Source: Bacteroidota bacterium
Lineage (GTDB): Bacteria; Bacteroidota; Bacteroidia; Chitinophagales; Chitinophagaceae
NCBI GenBank assembly: GCA_029555415.1
Contig: JAKPSI010000018.1
Coordinates: forward strand, 310,001 to 374,000
Direction of reading: 5' to 3'
DNA: 64,000 nt
Below are positions 18,369 through 26,622 of the stretch, piece by piece. A program made the position numbers and the translations under genes. The notes under the pieces are model-generated. The model worked only from the letters and a program-made list of their open reading frames with translations, was not told the origin of the DNA and made no database searches. Position 1 is the first letter of the stretch. Every line of letters starts with the position of its first letter.

Positions 18369-19283
18369 TTACATAACTGACTGACAAGCAACCGCAATAG
18401 CAGCGCCTGCAGCGGCATTGTGTTTAACGAGGGCGATGTTCGCATCCAGACTTTCGCCTCTGGTATGTTCGGCGATATACTGTAACAGGAAGGGCGTAAC
18501 TTCTTTACCGATGATATTCCTTTCGGCCGCTGCACGCAATGCCTCATCGATGTATTGTTCCATATCCCCTGCTGGTATCTCTTCACTCTCCGGAACAGGA
18601 TTGGCGATCAGTACGGATCCATTCAGTCCAAGTTTCCATTTGGTATGCATCAATGAAGCGATCTCAGCCGGAGTGTCAAGTCTTAACGGCGATGCATATC
18701 CGCTTTTTCTGGAATAAAAACTCGGGAATTCATCCTGCCCGATCGTCACCACCGGTATCCCCAGCGTCTCCAGATATTCCAGCGTTAGTCCGATATCAAG
18801 AATGGATTTGATCCCCGCTGAAACAACTGCGACCGGTGTCTGCGCCATTTCAGTAAGGTCCGCGGAAATATCCATACTGTTCGATGCGCCTCTGTGTACA
18901 CCACCGATCCCGCCGGTCACAAAAACCCGTATGCCCGCCAGGTGCGCGATCCGCATCGTTGCCGCAACGGTCGTAGCCCCCATCAGTTTTTTACTCAGCA
19001 CATAAGGCATATCACGCAAACTCACCTTCCATACATCTTTCTCGCGGCCGAAAGCCGCCAGTTCATCGGTCCCCAGACCCACGCGGCACTTTCCGCCCGA
19101 CAATGCGATCGTTGCCGGGACCGCGCCTTCTTTCCTCACGATCGCTTCAACCGCCAGAGCGGTCTCCACATTTTTAGGATATGGCATACCGTGAGAAATA
19201 ATGGTGGATTCCAGTGCCACGACCGGCTTGCCCGAAGCAATGGCTTCCTGGATCTCAGGCTGAATGACTAATAATGGATGCAT
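18369..19283 (-). CDS. psuG: Pseudouridine-5'-phosphate glycosidase
   Basis: A 304-residue PsuG. It has the family's opening VALESTIISHGMPYPKN, the Mn-binding/catalytic region VFVTGGIGGVHRG, the VVSAGIKSILDIGLTLEYLETLGIPV segment and ANPVP near residue 215. It cleaves the C-glycosidic bond of pseudouridine 5'-phosphate to uracil and ribose 5-phosphate. Its ATG overlaps the stop of the kinase gene in the sequence TGATG (one shared base), so translation is probably coupled. The open frame has a TTG one codon upstream, but ATG 19283 is used. Confidence 0.96.
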   Translation of the reverse strand: MHPLLVIQPEIQEAIASGKPVVALESTIISHGMPYPKNVETALAVEAIVRKEGAVPATIALSGGKCRVGLGTDELAAFGREKDVWKVSLRDMPYVLSKKLMGATTVAATMRIAHLAGIRVFVTGGIGGVHRGASNSMDISADLTEMAQTPVAVVSAGIKSILDIGLTLEYLETLGIPVVTIGQDEFPSFYSRKSGYASPLRLDTPAEIASLMHTKWKLGLNGSVLIANPVPESEEIPAGDMEQYIDEALRAAAERNIIGKEVTPFLLQYIAEHTRGESLDANIALVKHNAAAGAAIAVACQSVM

Positions 19284-20209
19284 CAATCGGGATAGTATTT
19301 GCTGACATGAGATAATAAAGTGGCCTGATCCAGATGGGTCGCGATCGCGCCATTCACCTGAAGGATCTCAGCGGATAAAGTATGTGCCAGGCGTATACAT
19401 TGTTCATCATTATAACCCAGGTATTTCCCCAGCAAATAACCCGACAAGGATCCGTCACCTGCGCCTGTGCAATCCAGGACTTCAATGGCAGGTGCGTGCA
19501 GTGATAATGTTTTACCTCTCGTATACAGGACCGAACCGTGTTTACCGTTGTGCAGCCAAACCTGCTGCACACCTTTGTCAAGCAGCTCTTCCACCTGTTG
19601 CTGGGTCATGTGACTGCCACCATTGCACAAAACCGGTAACTCATCCTCATTCGGTGTCACCAGGAACAATCCACGCAGGTCCGCATCCTTGTATTTCCTG
19701 GCCGGCGGTACTGATACCGGCTCCAGAATAAGCGGGATACCTGTTTCAAGACTGAAGGACAACAACCATGATGTTGTTTCCACGGCGATGTTCGCATCCG
19801 CCAGCAAAAAGGATGCACTTTTCAGTAAAGTCCTTTGCGTTTCCAGATATGCAGGTGTGATCAGATGATTGGCCGCATTCGTAAGGAATGCCGTATTGAG
19901 TGATCCGTCAGGATTCAGGATCCCCGTATACTTTCCGGACAATCCTTCACGCGTGATCGACGCGTCAAGTTTAACACCCGCACGTAAGCAACCCTGTTTC
20001 AACCAGTCTCCGTCACTGTCATTTCCAAAAACACTGATCAACTGAACCGGAACGCCCAGCAATGCAAGCTGATTGGCGATATTACGGCTCACACCGCCTG
20101 CGGTTTTTGTTACCGATGCGTCGATCGTCGTAGCGGGTAATAATTCTTCTTTCGCATGAAACAGTTCATCCACAAGGGAAGCACCGATACAGATGATGGG
20201 TTTGGGCAT
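19283..20209 (-). CDS. psuK: PfkB-family pseudouridine kinase
   Basis: A 308-residue PfkB sugar/nucleoside kinase. It has a Gly-rich GGVSRNIANQLALLG motif near residue 38 and the anion-hole/catalytic signature DCTGAGDGSLSGYLLG near residue 250 (catalytic Asp in GAGD). Placement directly upstream of psuG identifies it as the kinase that makes pseudouridine 5'-phosphate, so the pair salvages pseudouridine from RNA turnover. The start codon lies four bases after an exact TAnnTTTG element, suggesting a leaderless transcript for the psuKG operon. Confidence 0.92.
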   Translation of the reverse strand: MPKPIICIGASLVDELFHAKEELLPATTIDASVTKTAGGVSRNIANQLALLGVPVQLISVFGNDSDGDWLKQGCLRAGVKLDASITREGLSGKYTGILNPDGSLNTAFLTNAANHLITPAYLETQRTLLKSASFLLADANIAVETTSWLLSFSLETGIPLILEPVSVPPARKYKDADLRGLFLVTPNEDELPVLCNGGSHMTQQQVEELLDKGVQQVWLHNGKHGSVLYTRGKTLSLHAPAIEVLDCTGAGDGSLSGYLLGKYLGYNDEQCIRLAHTLSAEILQVNGAIATHLDQATLLSHVSKYYPD

Positions 20210-20213
20210 GCTG

Positions 20214-20221
20214 CAAATGTA
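20214..20221 (-). promoter_or_regulatory. TAnnTTTG -7 promoter element of psuKG
   Basis: On the minus strand this reads TACATTTG, an exact match to the Bacteroidota -7 element, then CAGC and the psuK ATG. Transcription would start at or within a base or two of the start codon. Confidence 0.6.
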
Positions 20222-20319
20222 ATGGCATTACCCTGTTTTTTTCCCTGCCGTTGGTCATGGTCAGCGAAATGTGAAAAACGTGTTTTAGTCTACGCATCCT
20301 ATAGACTATTAAAATCTGT

Positions 20320-20327
20320 TATCTTTG
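20320..20327 (+). promoter_or_regulatory. TAnnTTTG -7 promoter element of the DUF1684 gene
   Basis: TATCTTTG followed by TCAG and ATG 20332: exact -7 consensus with four bases before the start codon, again predicting a leaderless message. It is divergent from the psuK promoter about 100 bases away. Confidence 0.6.
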
Positions 20328-20331
20328 TCAG

Positions 20332-21231
20332 ATGATGAAAAAAGGGAATATCCTGAATCGTGTCTTTTGCTTTTTCCTGCTCCTGTGCTCCTTTTCAGCC
20401 CTGGCCCAGGCAGGCAACTCCTACGATACAGAACTGGAGAACTGGAAGCAAAAAAGGATCGCAGCACTGAAAGCCCCGAATGGATGGCTCAACCTGACCG
20501 GTTTATTCTGGCTGAAACCCGGCAAGAACAGCTTTGGCAGTGACCCCTCATCTGATATCGTTTATTCCGACAGCAGCTTTCCCGCACATGCAGGTGTTTT
20601 TGAATTGAACGGGAATACTGTAAGCTGGAGTACCGCCCATGGTACCGTTATCACCGTAAAAGGAAACAATTTTCCGGCTGGTTTGATCTTTCAGCCCGGC
20701 AATGATCCTGCGCTACAATTGGCTACCGGACGTTTTCGCTGGAATATCATTAAAAGGGAAGACCGCTACGGAGTAAGGTTTCGCGATCTGGAAAGTCACG
20801 ACCTGCTTGCGTTCCCGGGTATCGAACGATTCCCCGCTGACACAACATGGAGGTTTCCGGCAAAACTGGAAGCAGCCAGCAAAAACATTTTCATCACGAA
20901 TATTCTCGGGCAAACCAATGCACAGCAAAGTCCGGGTAAGCTGCTCTTTACCATCAATGGCCAACGTTATTCTCTGGATGCGCTTGACGAAGGAGGAGAG
21001 GACCTGTTCATTGTATTCGGCGACGCCACAAGCGGAGAAGAAACCTATCCTTCAGGGCGCTTCCTGTATGTAAAGAAACCCGATGCCTCAGGAAATACGG
21101 TCATCGACTTCAATAAAGCCATTAACCCGCCCTGCGCTTTTACCACTTATGCTACCTGCCCGCTGCCGCCGAGTCAGAATATTCTGCCGGTCCGGGTTCC
21201 GGCAGGGGAGAAGAATTTTGGTCACCATTGA
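20332..21231 (+). CDS. DUF1684-domain secreted protein
   Basis: A 299-residue exported protein with a signal peptide (about residues 1-25, ending ALAQA). The DUF1684 hallmarks follow: WKQKRIAALKAPNGWLNLTGLFWLKPG near the start, a central beta region with RDLESHDLLAFPGIERFP, and the C-terminal DFNKAINPPCAFT...TCPLPPSQN...LPVRVPAGEK block. The family is common in Bacteroidota and Actinobacteria and its function is unknown. ATG 20335 is an alternative start one codon in. Confidence 0.88.
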   Translation: MMKKGNILNRVFCFFLLLCSFSALAQAGNSYDTELENWKQKRIAALKAPNGWLNLTGLFWLKPGKNSFGSDPSSDIVYSDSSFPAHAGVFELNGNTVSWSTAHGTVITVKGNNFPAGLIFQPGNDPALQLATGRFRWNIIKREDRYGVRFRDLESHDLLAFPGIERFPADTTWRFPAKLEAASKNIFITNILGQTNAQQSPGKLLFTINGQRYSLDALDEGGEDLFIVFGDATSGEETYPSGRFLYVKKPDASGNTVIDFNKAINPPCAFTTYATCPLPPSQNILPVRVPAGEKNFGHH

Positions 21232-21235
21232 CCCG

Positions 21236-21366
21236 TTTTTTTAAATATTTCCGGTTTTCTGATTTTATCAAAAATGGCATTTTTGGTGAAAAAAAGCCCA
21301 AATTCATCCGTTTTTGAGCATTATTTGGCTTATTTCAGCCATTTTTGAGCAAATTTCATTTTCTTG
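21236..21366. other. AT-rich convergent intergenic region with short hairpins
   Basis: This separates the convergent DUF1684 and hybrid-kinase genes. It contains AAAAATGGCATTTTT (21270-21284), nearly palindromic and flanked by T and A runs, and the phrase TTTTTGAGCA twice (about 21310 and 21342). It is plausibly a bidirectional terminator region. No gene is seen. Confidence 0.45.
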
Positions 21367-21368
21367 AT

Positions 21369-24300
21369 TTATAGCTCCTGAAGAGAAAATTGGTCTACCA
21401 CCTCGGTGATCGTCCGGCCCATATTTTCCACCAATTGTTCAAGCCTTTCGGATGGCTGCTGTAATTGCGCGAGCTTTTCTATTTCCCGGACCTCTTTCTG
21501 CAGCGTATGGATCCCAAGGTTGTCGATGCTGGGTTTGATCCGGTGGGCCTCTGCCCTTACCTTTTCGAAATCCCCTTTCTGATAGGAGTTATTTATAGTA
21601 CTGGCGGCCTGGGGTCCCTGTGCGATGAATATCCGCAGCATTTTATTGACGAACTCCTGGCTGCCCCGGCCCACTTCATAGAGTTTTGACAGATCGTAAA
21701 GTTGTTTGGCCTGTACAGTGGGCGCTTTGCGGTTCGAACGGTGCAGCCATTCACTGATCTTTGAGATGAGATCCTTTTCTTCGAAAGGTTTAGCGATAAA
21801 GTCATTCATCCCGACCTTGAAACACCTGTCCCTTTCTCCCTTCAGCGCATTCGCGGTAAGTGCAAGAATGGGAATGTCCTTGCTGATCTGTGTGCGGATC
21901 ATCATCGTTGCTTCCAGACCATTCATGACCGGCATTTGCATATCCATCAGCACCAGGTCAAAATCTTCTTTATGCAGTGCGCGTACGGCCTCTTCCCCGT
22001 TTTCTGCTTCTGTGATATTGGCACCGTAGGGCTCTAAAACGGTAATAGCCACAAGCCTGTTCATTTCATTGTCTTCAGCCAGCAATATCTTTTTCCCTTT
22101 GATGACCGAGCTGTTCAGCACGGTCTGACTTTCCGGGGTAATGACAATTCCGCCTTCTGCGGTTTCCAGCGGAATGAGAACAGAAATGGTGGTTCCCTCA
22201 TTCTTTTTGCTTTCGACCACGATCTCTCCATCCATTAATTCCACTAATTCGCGGATGATCGATAAGCCCAATCCGGAGCCTCCGTATTTGCGGGTAACCG
22301 AACTGTCTTCCTGCATGAACTTGCTGAAGATCTTATCCTTGAAATCTTCATTCATACCGATACCGGAATCAGCTACCGTGAAGCGGATCAATGGCAATCC
22401 GTTCTTTTCGCCTTCCTTCGCACATTGGATCCTGACGAATCCCGATTCCGTGAACTTAATAGCGTTACTCACAAGGTTCAGCAGGATCTGATTCAGCCTG
22501 TGAGGGTCTCCGCACAATACATCCGGAATGTTTTCATCAGCTATTGTGGAGATGGATAGTCCTTTTTCCTCCGCACGGTGCATCATGACCTGGATCGTAC
22601 GTGAAAGCAGGTCCTGTGCCCTGAAGTTGATCTTTTCAAGCTTGAGTTGCCCCGCTTCGATCTTCGAAATATCAAGGATATCATTGATGATCACCATCAG
22701 GTGATCCGCTGCCTTATTGATCGTATCCAGGAAAACATGCTGGCGGTCATTGAGTTCAGTTTTTTGGAGCTGCCGGCTGAGTCCCACGATCGCATTCATT
22801 GGCGTACGGATCTCATGACTCATATTCGCAAGGAACATTTCTTTAGCGCGTGACGACTGCAGCGCTTCTTCCCTTGCCGACAATAACTCTTTTTCAATAT
22901 TCTTCTGACTCGTGATATCCAGATGGATACCGATCGATCCCACCAACTCGCCCTTATCCGTATATCTGGGCGCACCGCTGATGAGCCACCAGCGTTCTTC
23001 ACCCTTCTTATTCTTCACAGATATCTCATATGCTTCTGAAATACCATGTTTCCTTGATTCATTCCTTTTTTCCATCACTTCGATCGTTTCCCCGGAAACG
23101 AAAAGTTCACTTGCAATCTTTCCATACAATTCCTCCGGAAGATAACCACTCATATCACAAAAGCTCTGATTCACGAACTGAATACGGTCTTGCAGATCCA
23201 CTTCCAGCAGACCCAGATTCATGTTTGTTATGATATTCCGGTATTTCTCCTCCCGTATCTGAACGGCCTGTTCGGCTTCTTTTTCCTTGGTGATGTTGGT
23301 GATGATACCGGTAGTATAAAGGGTTTCATCTTCCGTTTGATCGGAAAAAGTGGAAGAGATACTGAGCCAGATCAGGGGCTTGCCGGGGATCAGGAAACGT
23401 CCTTCAAAGTGAAACGGCTTCTTGGTAATGATAGAGAGCTTTGAAAGCGCCCGCTCTCTTTCAATATCATCCGGATGGATGATGCCATAGAAATTTCTAA
23501 GCTCCGCTTCGGTTACGCCGATCTTCTTTTCAGCATCTGCACCGATATATACGAATCCTTCTGAGCCGTCTAGTTTATATTGATATTTATAAATGACCCC
23601 AGGAACACTTTCCGCAAGGCTTCTGAATTTCGATTCTTCTTCGCGCAGGGCTTTTTGCGTTTCCTTTACCTCTGTGATATCTGTTTGCGTACCGATCACC
23701 CTCAGCGGAAGGCCGTCGTCATCCTTCTCAATTACAATGCCGCGGTCAAGTAACCACCGGATACTTCCATCTTTCTTTTGGATCCGGTACTCCATATTGT
23801 GACTGTCGATCAAACCTGCGAGATAAGCTTGCTTGTTCTCTTCCAGTACCCCTTTATCTTCATGATGTATCGCGTCCCACCAGAGTTTTTCCATGTTATC
23901 ATACTCGCTGAAAGGCAAACCCTGGAACTGTGTATTGTCATCATAGAACTTTGTCTTCCCGGTACGGAAGTCGTGTTCCCACACATTATCACCTAACAGC
24001 TGCAGGGTTTTATTTAAACGAAGCTCAGAAACAAGCAGCATTTGCTGAGCTTTCTTTTCGTTGTTGATATTCTCCAGCAGTAAAAAATAACCGGAAACAT
24101 TTCCTTTCGCATTCTTGATCGGCTGGCACTGCATCCTTTGCCATAAAACGGTTCCGTCCTTTTTATAATTCATGACCTCACCCTGGAACGACTCGCCCCA
24201 GGATATCTGATCTGAAAAATTCTGAATGCTGAATCTGTTCGTATCCGGTCCTTTGAATAAATGACTGATGTTGTGTCCAATGGTTTCCTCCGGAGAATAA

Positions 24301-25310
24301 CCCGTCATGAATATGTAACTCTTGTTGACCCATGTGATGCTGGCACTGGCATCCGCAATAACAACCGCGTTGATATTATCTTCAGCAATGCGTGACAGTA
24401 TATTCAACTGGTCTTCCTGTTCTTTCTTTTTAGTGATGTCATCAATTACACTGAAATAAAGGGAAACTTTGCCGTTCTTATCAAAATAAGGCTGGCTATT
24501 GGAGTGACCCCAATACCAGCTGCCATCCTTTCGATAATGAATGATGGAGGTTTCAACCACCTCTCCTTTATAAAAGCCTTTTGCGACCATCTCCATTGCG
24601 TTGGGATCTGAAAGTGGCCCCGCCAACAACTGCAGTGGAGACTTTCCGATCGCTTCATCAGGAGTATAGCCGGTCAGCTGCGTGAACATTTCATTCACCC
24701 ATGTGATCATCCCGTCGTGTCCGGAAAACAAAACCGCATTCTTGTTGGCCCGCGCCATCAGCGAAAGCTTGAACAATTCCTCTTCCGATCTTTTCTTCTC
24801 TGAAATATCACGATGTGTCCCGATCAGTCTGGACGGTTTGCCGCTTGTTGTATAGTTGACGATCTTTCCATTGTCCTGTATCCAAACATAGTGGCCGTCT
24901 TTATGACGAACCCGGTATTCAATTTCATGTTTGACGATGGTATTTTGCCTGTACTTTATGCTGTTCGTTTCAATGATATACCTGTCTTCCGGATGTACTT
25001 TTTCGCACCAAACTTGAAACGGACATGTCAACTCCGGCTCAGACAGGCCAAGCAGGTTCATGAACTCTTTTGAAAGGATCATCAGTCCCGACTCTACATG
25101 AAATTCCCAAACACAATCACCCCGTTCTTCCAATGCGAACATCAGTTTCTCTTCACTGAATAAACCAGAACGGTAAGAAAGCTCAATTTCCTGTTCGAAA
25201 GCCTCATAGGTGTCTTTTACCGAATTGATGAATGCGCTTACCCGGGGGTCCGCCATCAATTCAGGTGTCAGGAACTGCTCAGTTTGTATGTTAAGCCGCT
25301 TTTTGTTCAT
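21369..25310 (-). CDS. Soluble hybrid histidine kinase with six PAS domains, receiver and Hpt
   Basis: A 1313-residue multidomain sensor with no transmembrane segment. Six consecutive PAS/PAC units span about residues 50-815; each ends in a DI(T/S)-type linker such as IGTHRDISEKK, SVIDDITKKK, IGTQTDITEVK and IGIHLDITSQK. A HisKA domain follows (about 820-900, FLANMSHEIRTPMNAIVG with the phospho-acceptor His), then a HATPase domain (about 935-1050, with VSNAIKFTE, DSGIGM, GGSGLGLSI), a receiver (about 1065-1180, LVLMDMQMPVMNG with the acceptor Asp) and an Hpt domain (about 1205-1313, AHRIKPSIDNLG). It carries a full phosphorelay but no output domain, so a separate regulator must exist. A GTG at 25328 is an alternative start. 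Confidence 0.93.
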   Translation of the reverse strand: MNKKRLNIQTEQFLTPELMADPRVSAFINSVKDTYEAFEQEIELSYRSGLFSEEKLMFALEERGDCVWEFHVESGLMILSKEFMNLLGLSEPELTCPFQVWCEKVHPEDRYIIETNSIKYRQNTIVKHEIEYRVRHKDGHYVWIQDNGKIVNYTTSGKPSRLIGTHRDISEKKRSEEELFKLSLMARANKNAVLFSGHDGMITWVNEMFTQLTGYTPDEAIGKSPLQLLAGPLSDPNAMEMVAKGFYKGEVVETSIIHYRKDGSWYWGHSNSQPYFDKNGKVSLYFSVIDDITKKKEQEDQLNILSRIAEDNINAVVIADASASITWVNKSYIFMTGYSPEETIGHNISHLFKGPDTNRFSIQNFSDQISWGESFQGEVMNYKKDGTVLWQRMQCQPIKNAKGNVSGYFLLLENINNEKKAQQMLLVSELRLNKTLQLLGDNVWEHDFRTGKTKFYDDNTQFQGLPFSEYDNMEKLWWDAIHHEDKGVLEENKQAYLAGLIDSHNMEYRIQKKDGSIRWLLDRGIVIEKDDDGLPLRVIGTQTDITEVKETQKALREEESKFRSLAESVPGVIYKYQYKLDGSEGFVYIGADAEKKIGVTEAELRNFYGIIHPDDIERERALSKLSIITKKPFHFEGRFLIPGKPLIWLSISSTFSDQTEDETLYTTGIITNITKEKEAEQAVQIREEKYRNIITNMNLGLLEVDLQDRIQFVNQSFCDMSGYLPEELYGKIASELFVSGETIEVMEKRNESRKHGISEAYEISVKNKKGEERWWLISGAPRYTDKGELVGSIGIHLDITSQKNIEKELLSAREEALQSSRAKEMFLANMSHEIRTPMNAIVGLSRQLQKTELNDRQHVFLDTINKAADHLMVIINDILDISKIEAGQLKLEKINFRAQDLLSRTIQVMMHRAEEKGLSISTIADENIPDVLCGDPHRLNQILLNLVSNAIKFTESGFVRIQCAKEGEKNGLPLIRFTVADSGIGMNEDFKDKIFSKFMQEDSSVTRKYGGSGLGLSIIRELVELMDGEIVVESKKNEGTTISVLIPLETAEGGIVITPESQTVLNSSVIKGKKILLAEDNEMNRLVAITVLEPYGANITEAENGEEAVRALHKEDFDLVLMDMQMPVMNGLEATMMIRTQISKDIPILALTANALKGERDRCFKVGMNDFIAKPFEEKDLISKISEWLHRSNRKAPTVQAKQLYDLSKLYEVGRGSQEFVNKMLRIFIAQGPQAASTINNSYQKGDFEKVRAEAHRIKPSIDNLGIHTLQKEVREIEKLAQLQQPSERLEQLVENMGRTITEVVDQFSLQEL

Positions 25311-25591
25311 TTTTCCGGTGCCTGTCACATTCTATTATAGTGCCATTATATAAACGATTGATTTTCTTGACATTGAGAAGTCGGTTTTACCTGAATTTTC
25401 CGTTTTTTGGAAGCCGCTTCCCGTTTAGAGCCTGCCTTATTTCCCGGGGTGGTTTCTGAAAAAAGCCGCTGTATTTGGATTGGGCCGGATCATCGGGCCA
25501 ATTTGCCGGATTGAAGTGGCAAAAAAATCGGGTGAATTTGATGATTTTTATAAAAAACACCCTGCCTGTAAAACAGAGAAAAATGGCGTTT
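25311..25591. other. Non-coding AT-rich region upstream of the hybrid kinase
   Basis: No convincing gene is present. On the minus strand the first 40 bases upstream of the kinase contain TATAATAG- and TATATAATG-like sequences that could serve as a promoter. Further on there are T-runs and a GGGTGAATTTGATGATTTTT phrase at 25530-25549 whose near copy (GGGTGCTTTTTGATGATTTT) sits at 25615-25634, inside the end of the neighbouring gene. Confidence 0.35.
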
Positions 25592-25999
25592 TTATGCTCG
25601 AAAATCGATTTTTTGGGTGCTTTTTGATGATTTTTCGGCATTTTTTGCACTTTTCAGGATTTTCACTTTCTCTGAATTCAGGGGGCTGTATCCGTATTCA
25701 TAACAGTAAAAGTGCGTGGCGCCGCGGACCGTGCGCTTCAGCTCTGTGCAATAACCAAATCGATAACCGGCCATAGCGAGTTCTGCTACCCGGATCGTCT
25801 TTTTTGCTTCAGCCAGTTCTTCCAGGATCTTCCGGTTCTGTTTCAGAATGGCATTCACATTTCGCACTACTTCATCCTGACGACCGGCGCGCCGGTTATG
25901 AAATTCATTACGGCAATAATCATCGCAGAATTTTTTATCGGATCGCCCCTTGACCTGGCTCCCGCAGGTGATGCAGTTCTTTTTTAAGATCGTTTCCAT
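25592..25999 (-). CDS. Zinc-ribbon-like protein of unknown function
   Basis: A 135-residue protein starting METILKKNCITCGSQ. The CxxC...CxxxC pattern (CITCG near residue 9, then KKFCDDYCRNEFHNRR near 25) resembles the treble-clef/zinc-ribbon found at the N-terminus of small DNA-associated proteins. Residues about 45-80 form a charged helix, probably a coiled coil (NVNAILKQNRKILEELAEAKK). The C-terminal part (HFYCYEYGYSPLNSEKVKIL) is conserved-looking but unfamiliar. ATG 25999 is chosen over an upstream ATG because it starts the finger. Divergent from the ssb gene. No function is assigned. Confidence 0.7.
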   Translation of the reverse strand: METILKKNCITCGSQVKGRSDKKFCDDYCRNEFHNRRAGRQDEVVRNVNAILKQNRKILEELAEAKKTIRVAELAMAGYRFGYCTELKRTVRGATHFYCYEYGYSPLNSEKVKILKSAKNAEKSSKSTQKIDFRA

Positions 26000-26165
26000 A
26001 TGCTTTATTGAGCAGCAGTATCTCAATTTACACGCCGGTGGACCCGTTTTGAAACGTTTTTATGCGTAAGTAAACATGTAAAATCCGGCTACGGGACCGT
26101 CCCGGGCACATTTTTGCATTGTCGGGTCAACGGCGCCAACCTGCAGAAATAACCATTGATGAACC

Positions 26166-26195
26166 GCCCCTGTGAACCAGGCCTTAAGCAGGGGC
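26166..26195 (+). promoter_or_regulatory. Hairpin in the 5' leader of ssb
   Basis: GCCCCTG (26166-26172) and CAGGGGC (26189-26195) form a perfect 7-bp stem with a 16-base loop, ending 13 bases before the ssb ATG. It has no U-tract, so it is more likely a translational or stability element than a terminator. Function is inferred only from position. Confidence 0.4.
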
Positions 26196-26208
26196 AAAAC
26201 AAAAAAAC

Positions 26209-26553
26209 ATGAACGCATTAAAAAACAAAGTACAGCTGATCGGAAATCTCGGTTCAAAGCCTGAGGTAAAGAATACCGAAAACGGCAAGAAGCTGGCCCG
26301 GTTCAGTCTGGCAACCAACGAAAGCTACCGCGACGCAAAAGGCGAAAAGGTAAGCGAAACCCAATGGCACCGCGTGATCGCCTGGGGTAAAGTGGCTGAG
26401 ATCGCAGAGAAATACCTCGAAAAAGGTAAGGAGATCGCGATCGAGGGCAAACTGATCAACCGTAGCTATACCGACAAGCTCGGCAACAAAAAGTACGTTA
26501 CCGAAGTTCAGGTGAACGAGTTGCTGATGCTCGGAGCACGGACCGCCCACTAA
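26209..26553 (+). CDS. ssb: Single-stranded DNA-binding protein (OB fold only)
   Basis: A 114-residue SSB. The OB-fold is complete: NKVQLIGNLGSKPEV, ARFSLATNESYRDAKGE, WHRVIAWGKVAEIAEKYLEKGKEIAIEGKL, SYTDKLGNKKYVTEVQVNELLML. The usual disordered linker and acidic DDDIPF-like tip are missing: the protein ends ...LGARTAH. Without that tip it should bind ssDNA but not recruit SSB-interacting proteins, so it is probably an accessory SSB. It is followed by a strong terminator and divergent from the zinc-ribbon gene. Confidence 0.93.
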   Translation: MNALKNKVQLIGNLGSKPEVKNTENGKKLARFSLATNESYRDAKGEKVSETQWHRVIAWGKVAEIAEKYLEKGKEIAIEGKLINRSYTDKLGNKKYVTEVQVNELLMLGARTAH

Positions 26554-26560
26554 ACGGCCC

Positions 26561-26604
26561 AAAGGAACATTATCCGTGAAATAGCGGGTAATGTTCCTTT
26601 TATT
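26561..26604 (+). terminator. Intrinsic terminator after ssb
   Basis: AAAGGAACATTATCC (26561-26575), a ten-base loop, then GGGTAATGTTCCTTT (26586-26600): a 15-bp stem with one G-T pair, followed by a T-rich end. This closes ssb as a single-gene transcript. Confidence 0.85.
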
Positions 26605-26622
26605 ATAGCTTAGCCGCGATTT

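Noticed and set aside
25387-25650. 87-codon minus-strand open frame rich in Lys, Phe and Ile
   Set aside because: It lies in an AT-rich, T-run-filled region and overlaps the zinc-ribbon gene in another frame. It has no domain or start context.
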